From the NCBI GenBank assembly GCA_052386775.1, contig JBQTJV010000191.1:1-17997 (forward strand): 17,997 nt of DNA. The letters run 5' to 3'. Below the pieces are notes generated by a model. That model was given only the letters and a program-made list of their open reading frames with translations. It had not been told where the DNA came from and ran no database searches. Origin of the DNA: DSOT01 sp052386775. Its GTDB lineage: Bacteria; Pseudomonadota; Gammaproteobacteria; Burkholderiales; SG8-41. The first letter of the stretch is position 1, and each line of letters starts with the position of its first letter. Shown here one piece after another: positions 15,081-17,997 of this stretch. The translations under genes and the position numbers were made by a program.

Positions 15081-16421
15081 CTAAAGAGGCGAAGTGAGGT
15101 GGCTGTCGGGCGCCGGTCGGAAGGCTGCACGGCGGCCGCGCGCTGCATCGACGCCCGTCACGATGACGACGCCGACGATGAAATAAATGGCCGTTACCAG
15201 TATGGCCGTGCGATGGTCGCCGCCCGAGATCCATGTCACCGCGCCGTAAGTCACCGGACCGAGGATGGAGGAAAGCTTCACCGCGAGCCCCCACAGACCG
15301 AAGAATTCCGCGGTGCGGTCGGGCGGACTGAGATAGCCGACCAGCGCGCGTCCCGCGGACTGGCTCGAGCCGAGGCACAGTCCGGCCAGATTTGCGGCAA
15401 CCCAGAACAGCGACGCATCCCGCGCCGCCCAGGCAACGACGACCGTGACGATCCACCCGATGAGCGTCACGACGATCGTGCGCACATGCCCCAGCCGGTC
15501 CTGCACGTGCCCGAACAGGAAAGCACCCAGTGCAGCGGTCACGTTCACGACCAGCACGAGGAGCAGCGTGTCGCGCGTGGTAAAGCCCATCGCCTGTTGC
15601 GCATAGATTGCCGCGAGCGCCACCACCGCCTGCACGCCCGCCTGGTAGAACACGAGACAGATGAGGAAGCGGCGCAGATCGGCGTAGTGATGTGCATGGC
15701 GCAGCGTGTGCGACAGCCGCGAAAGGGCGGCAGCCGCCACGCTCGTGCGGATGCCGGGCGCCGGCACGGCACGCTCGCGCAGAAAGAGGAACGTGGGAAG
15801 GCTCGCCAGCGCGAAGAGTCCCGCAGTGATGAGCATGGTGCCAGGCACGAATTCGGGCGCACTCGCACCACGCGCCTGCGCGGCGCTGACGTAGGCGAGG
15901 CACGCGCCCAGGCTCACCAGCCCGCCGATATAACCGAGGCTCCAACCCCAGCCCGATATGCGGCCAAGCGCATTCCCGCGGGCGATTTCCGGCAGGAAAG
16001 CGGCGATCAGGCTCTCTCCGCTGCCAAAGAAGAAACTCGAGACCGCGACCAGCATGAAGGCGAGCGCCACATCCCCGCGATCCGTCAGCGCAAGCGCCGC
16101 CGTAAACACCACGCAGCCTGCCGTAGTCAGCGCCAGCAGGGTTTTCTTCGATGCGTGCGCGTCGGCGTAAGCGCCCAGGATCGGGGCGCTCGCCATGACG
16201 AGCAGGTTGGAAAGCGCCAGAGCCGCTGTCCAGGCGAATGTCGCCCACGGCGCGTTGCCCGCGATCTCGGAGACAAAATATGCATTGAAAACGGCGGTGA
16301 TGACGACGGTGGTGTAGCCGGAGTTCGCGAAGTCGTACATCGCCCAGGCCCACACCTCGCGCCGGCGGACCCCGGGGGCGAGACTCGACGCAGCGTCCTG
16401 CAGCGGGGGGCGAGAACTCAC
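15081..16421 (-). CDS. Major facilitator transporter of the UMF1 type
   Basis: Integral membrane protein of 446 residues with many hydrophobic segments, consistent with 12 transmembrane helices. The N-terminal WAWAMYDFANSGYTTVVIT at about 24-42 is the hallmark of the UMF1 (unknown major facilitator, Atg22-like) family. The loop after helix 2 reads APILGAYADAHASKKTLL, the MFS motif A region. SQSAGRALVGYLSPPDRTAEFFGLWG in the second half is a second family signature. The substrate is unknown for most of these proteins and cannot be inferred here. The start is GTG at 16421, with no evident Shine-Dalgarno sequence, so the exact start is uncertain. It is divergent from the small DUF3096 gene, and the PilZ gene lies downstream on the same strand after 87 bases. 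Confidence 0.92.
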   Translation of the reverse strand: MSSRPPLQDAASSLAPGVRRREVWAWAMYDFANSGYTTVVITAVFNAYFVSEIAGNAPWATFAWTAALALSNLLVMASAPILGAYADAHASKKTLLALTTAGCVVFTAALALTDRGDVALAFMLVAVSSFFFGSGESLIAAFLPEIARGNALGRISGWGWSLGYIGGLVSLGACLAYVSAAQARGASAPEFVPGTMLITAGLFALASLPTFLFLRERAVPAPGIRTSVAAAALSRLSHTLRHAHHYADLRRFLICLVFYQAGVQAVVALAAIYAQQAMGFTTRDTLLLVLVVNVTAALGAFLFGHVQDRLGHVRTIVVTLIGWIVTVVVAWAARDASLFWVAANLAGLCLGSSQSAGRALVGYLSPPDRTAEFFGLWGLAVKLSSILGPVTYGAVTWISGGDHRTAILVTAIYFIVGVVIVTGVDAARGRRAAFRPAPDSHLTSPL

Positions 16422-16505
16422 CGTCGACCGGCGTGTCGAACCTGCGTCAACATTCCAACGACATTCCCGATCCGCAGCACACCCGCCTTACGAAGGAGAA
16501 CCGGC
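16422..16505. promoter_or_regulatory. Divergent start region between the transporter and the DUF3096 gene
   Basis: An 84-base gap between the starts of two opposite genes. On the plus strand AAGGAG lies 7 bases before the ATG at 16506, a strong ribosome binding site. On the minus strand TTGACG occurs as a possible -35, but no -10 hexamer follows at 17 bases. Both promoters presumably overlap here or extend into the transporter gene. Confidence 0.35.
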
Positions 16506-16646
16506 ATGAACATCACACTCAGCATAGGTCCCGTGATCGCGCTGATCGCAGGCATCCTGATCCTGATCATTCCCAGACTGCTGAACATCATCGTCGCGCT
16601 TTATCTCATCATCATAGGCATACTGGGGTTGCTCGGCGCGCGCTAG
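16506..16646 (+). CDS. DUF3096 family membrane peptide, 46 residues
   Basis: A very short but convincing gene. The product begins MNITLSIGPVIALIAGILIL and continues as IIPRLLNIIVALYLIIIGIL, ending GLLGAR. This is the complete DUF3096 pattern: two hydrophobic segments hinged at a conserved I-P-R-L-L-N motif near residues 22-27. The function of the family is unknown, and a small inner-membrane peptide with two helices is the natural reading. AAGGAG sits 7 bases before the ATG. The gene lies on the plus strand between the transporter (divergent) and the CoA-transferase (convergent, 23 bases away). Longer plus-strand frames that cover it are shadows of the neighbouring minus-strand genes. Automatic callers may miss it because of its length. 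Confidence 0.88.
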   Translation: MNITLSIGPVIALIAGILILIIPRLLNIIVALYLIIIGILGLLGAR

Positions 16647-16662
16647 GGACGGCGACCAGGCA

Positions 16663-16677
16663 TGATCTCTCAGATCA
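16663..16677. repeat. Short inverted repeat between convergent genes
   Basis: TGATCT (16663-16668) and AGATCA (16672-16677) are perfect reverse complements around a 3-base loop. They overlap the stop codon of the CoA-transferase and lie 17 bases after the DUF3096 stop. There is no T tract on either side, so it is not a standard intrinsic terminator. It may be incidental. Confidence 0.4.
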
Positions 16678-17866
16678 CGCCGCGCCGCTTCAGCTGCTGC
16701 TGCTCGTCCGGCGAGTAGCCGAGGCCCGTAAGGATTTCCGCGGTATGCTCGCCCAGCTTCGGGCCCAGCCACCTGGTCTTACCCGGTGTTTCCGACAGCC
16801 GGGGCACGATGCCGGGAAGCACCAGCGGCTTTCCGTCATCGAGCTGGAACGCCTGGATCATCTCGCGGGCGCGGTAGTGCGCATCGGCCGCAATGTCGGC
16901 GATGTCGTAGATCTTGCCGCTCGGCACTTCGGCTTTGTCGAGCACTTGCAGCACGTGATCGAGCTCGTGCCGCACCACCCAATCGCTGATGACGTTTTCG
17001 ATCTCTTCGGTCCGGGCGACGCGGCCGTCGTTGTGCGCGAGCGCAGGATCGTCGGCGAGATCCGGACGCCCGATCGCCCGCATCATGCGTTTGAAGATGT
17101 TGTCGGCATTCGCTCCGATGACCACGTACTTGCGGTCCTTCGTAATGTAGGTATTCGACGGCACGATGCCGGGCAGCGAGGCACCGCTGCGCTCGCGGAT
17201 GTGGCCGAACATGCTGTACTCCGGGAGCACGCTTTCCATCATGTTGAACACCGCTTCGTAGAGCGCGACGTCGATGTACTGGCCGCGCCCGCCGTTCCGG
17301 TTGCGGTGGTGCAGCGCCATCAGCGCGCCGATGACGCCATGCAGCGCGGCGATCGAATCGCCGATCGAAACGCCAACCCGCACCGGCGGGCGGTCGGGAT
17401 AGCCGGTGACGTAGCGCATGCCGCCCATCGATTCGCCGATCGCACCGAAGCCCGGCCGGTCGCGATAGGGGCCGGTCTGGCCGTAACCGGAAAGCCGCAC
17501 CATGATGAGCCCCGGGTTGATCGCGGAAAGCGCATCCCAGCCGAGGTTCCACTTCTCCATCGCGCCCGGCCGGAAGTTCTCGATGACGATATCAGCCTCC
17601 TTGACGAGCTTGCGCACGATCTCCTGCGCTTCGGGCATGCGCAGGTTCAGGGTGAGGGATTTCTTGTTGCGCGCCTGCACGTACCACCAGAGCGAGGTTC
17701 CCTGATGGAGCTTGCGCCACTTGCGCAGCGGATCCCCGCCATCGGGCGACTCGATCTTGATGACATCCGCCCCGAACTCCGCCATCAGGCGCGCGCAGAA
17801 CGGCCCGGCGATCAGCGTGCCGAGTTCGATGACCTTGATTCCAGTGAGGGGTTGCGCTTTGGGCAT
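16670..17866 (-). CDS. CaiB/BaiF family (family III) CoA-transferase
   Basis: Transfers CoA between an acyl-CoA donor and a carboxylic acid acceptor; the substrate pair is unknown. The 398 residues start PLTGIKVIELGTLIAGPF at 6-23, followed by LMAEFGADVIKIESPDGGDP at 27-46. ADIVIENFRPGAMEKWNLG is at 91-109, and LIMVRLSGYGQTGPYRDRPGFGAIGE at 120-145. The predicted catalytic aspartate is Asp170 in SIGDSIAALHGVIGAL, aligned with Asp169 of formyl-CoA transferase and CaiB. GRGQYIDVALYEAVF follows at 194-208. Start ATG at 17866; no Shine-Dalgarno sequence is visible. Neighbours do not reveal the pathway: there is no acyl-CoA dehydrogenase or lyase in the window. The family call is firm and the specific reaction is open. 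Confidence 0.95.
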   Translation of the reverse strand: MPKAQPLTGIKVIELGTLIAGPFCARLMAEFGADVIKIESPDGGDPLRKWRKLHQGTSLWWYVQARNKKSLTLNLRMPEAQEIVRKLVKEADIVIENFRPGAMEKWNLGWDALSAINPGLIMVRLSGYGQTGPYRDRPGFGAIGESMGGMRYVTGYPDRPPVRVGVSIGDSIAALHGVIGALMALHHRNRNGGRGQYIDVALYEAVFNMMESVLPEYSMFGHIRERSGASLPGIVPSNTYITKDRKYVVIGANADNIFKRMMRAIGRPDLADDPALAHNDGRVARTEEIENVISDWVVRHELDHVLQVLDKAEVPSGKIYDIADIAADAHYRAREMIQAFQLDDGKPLVLPGIVPRLSETPGKTRWLGPKLGEHTAEILTGLGYSPDEQQQLKRRGVI

Positions 17867-17895
17867 GCGATGTGAAGTGGGCAGTCTGGCGCCGC

Positions 17896-17901
17896 AGTAT
17901 A
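17896..17901 (-). promoter_or_regulatory. Possible -10 element for the CoA-transferase gene
   Basis: TATACT on the minus strand, five of six matches to TATAAT, 29 bases before the start codon. No convincing -35 hexamer stands at the usual distance. Weak call. Confidence 0.3.
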
Positions 17902-17972
17902 GAACCTATCTCAATAATGGGCACGTGTGCGACGGAGGCGATGTGGGATGCAGTTCTAGGAGGGCGAGTGCA

Positions 17973-17991
17973 GCAATATCGCGAATATTGC
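17973..17991. repeat. Perfect 19-base inverted repeat near the right edge
   Basis: Arms GCAATAT (17973-17979) and ATATTGC (17985-17991) are perfect reverse complements around CGCGA. The AT-rich arms stand out in a GC-rich region. The position, about 107 bases upstream of the CoA-transferase start, would suit a dimeric regulator's operator. It could equally fall inside the start of an unseen plus-strand gene. Confidence 0.45.
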
Positions 17992-17997
17992 AAGGGA

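Noticed and set aside
15099..17875. Long plus-strand frames (15099-16646 and 16433-17875) opposite the transporter and CoA-transferase
   Set aside because: Both mirror the codon structure of the minus-strand genes and have His/Arg-rich low-quality products. Within this stretch only the 46-residue DUF3096 frame has a ribosome binding site and a family match.
17592..17993. Minus-strand frame of 133 residues overlapping the start of the CoA-transferase
   Set aside because: Most of it lies out of frame inside the CoA-transferase gene and its product resembles a shadow translation.

Overview
This window looks like ordinary chromosomal DNA from a GC-rich betaproteobacterium. The basis is the gene order (glyA-nrdR-ribD-ribE-ribBA-ribH-nusB, thiL-pgpA-pncC, recA-recX-alaS), the divergent pmbA/darP pair, and protein sequences close to betaproteobacterial versions. 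Genus cannot be read reliably from this stretch. No rRNA, tRNA, CRISPR array, insertion sequence, integrase or phage gene is visible, and no gap between genes exceeds about 130 bases.

Layout. Positions 1-2356 (minus strand) read recA, recX, a small OB-fold-like lipoprotein and the start of alaS, which runs off the left edge. Positions 2435-10130 (minus strand) form one tightly packed run of 11 genes: glyA, nrdR, ribD, ribE, ribBA, ribH, nusB, a small two-helix membrane protein, thiL, pgpA and pncC. Most junctions there overlap or are only a few bases apart. The run combines one-carbon metabolism, ribonucleotide reductase control, most of riboflavin synthesis, rRNA antitermination, thiamine phosphorylation, phosphatidylglycerol synthesis and pyridine nucleotide recycling. 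pmbA (minus) and darP-mog-esterase (plus) diverge from about 11.6 kb. The esterase converges on a large PilZ-domain protein (minus, 13455-14993). Upstream of that lie an MFS transporter of the UMF1 type (minus), a 46-residue DUF3096 membrane peptide (plus) and a CaiB-type CoA-transferase (minus).

How the genes work together. RibD, RibE, the RibB half of RibBA and RibH cover every step from the GTP cyclohydrolase II product to riboflavin except the RibD-product phosphatase. The cyclohydrolase domain of RibBA looks inactive, so a separate ribA should exist elsewhere. RecA and RecX are translated from overlapping frames.

No clear undescribed multi-gene system was found. The points most worth a second look are the recA/recX dual-coding overlap without an ATG for recX, the degenerate RibBA C-terminus, the Asp+2 lipoprotein, the large N-terminal region of the PilZ protein, the tiny DUF3096 gene, a plus-strand terminator-like hairpin between recA and pncC, and a perfect inverted repeat at the right edge next to a possible truncated divergent gene. 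Promoter calls are weak because no convincing -35 elements were found.
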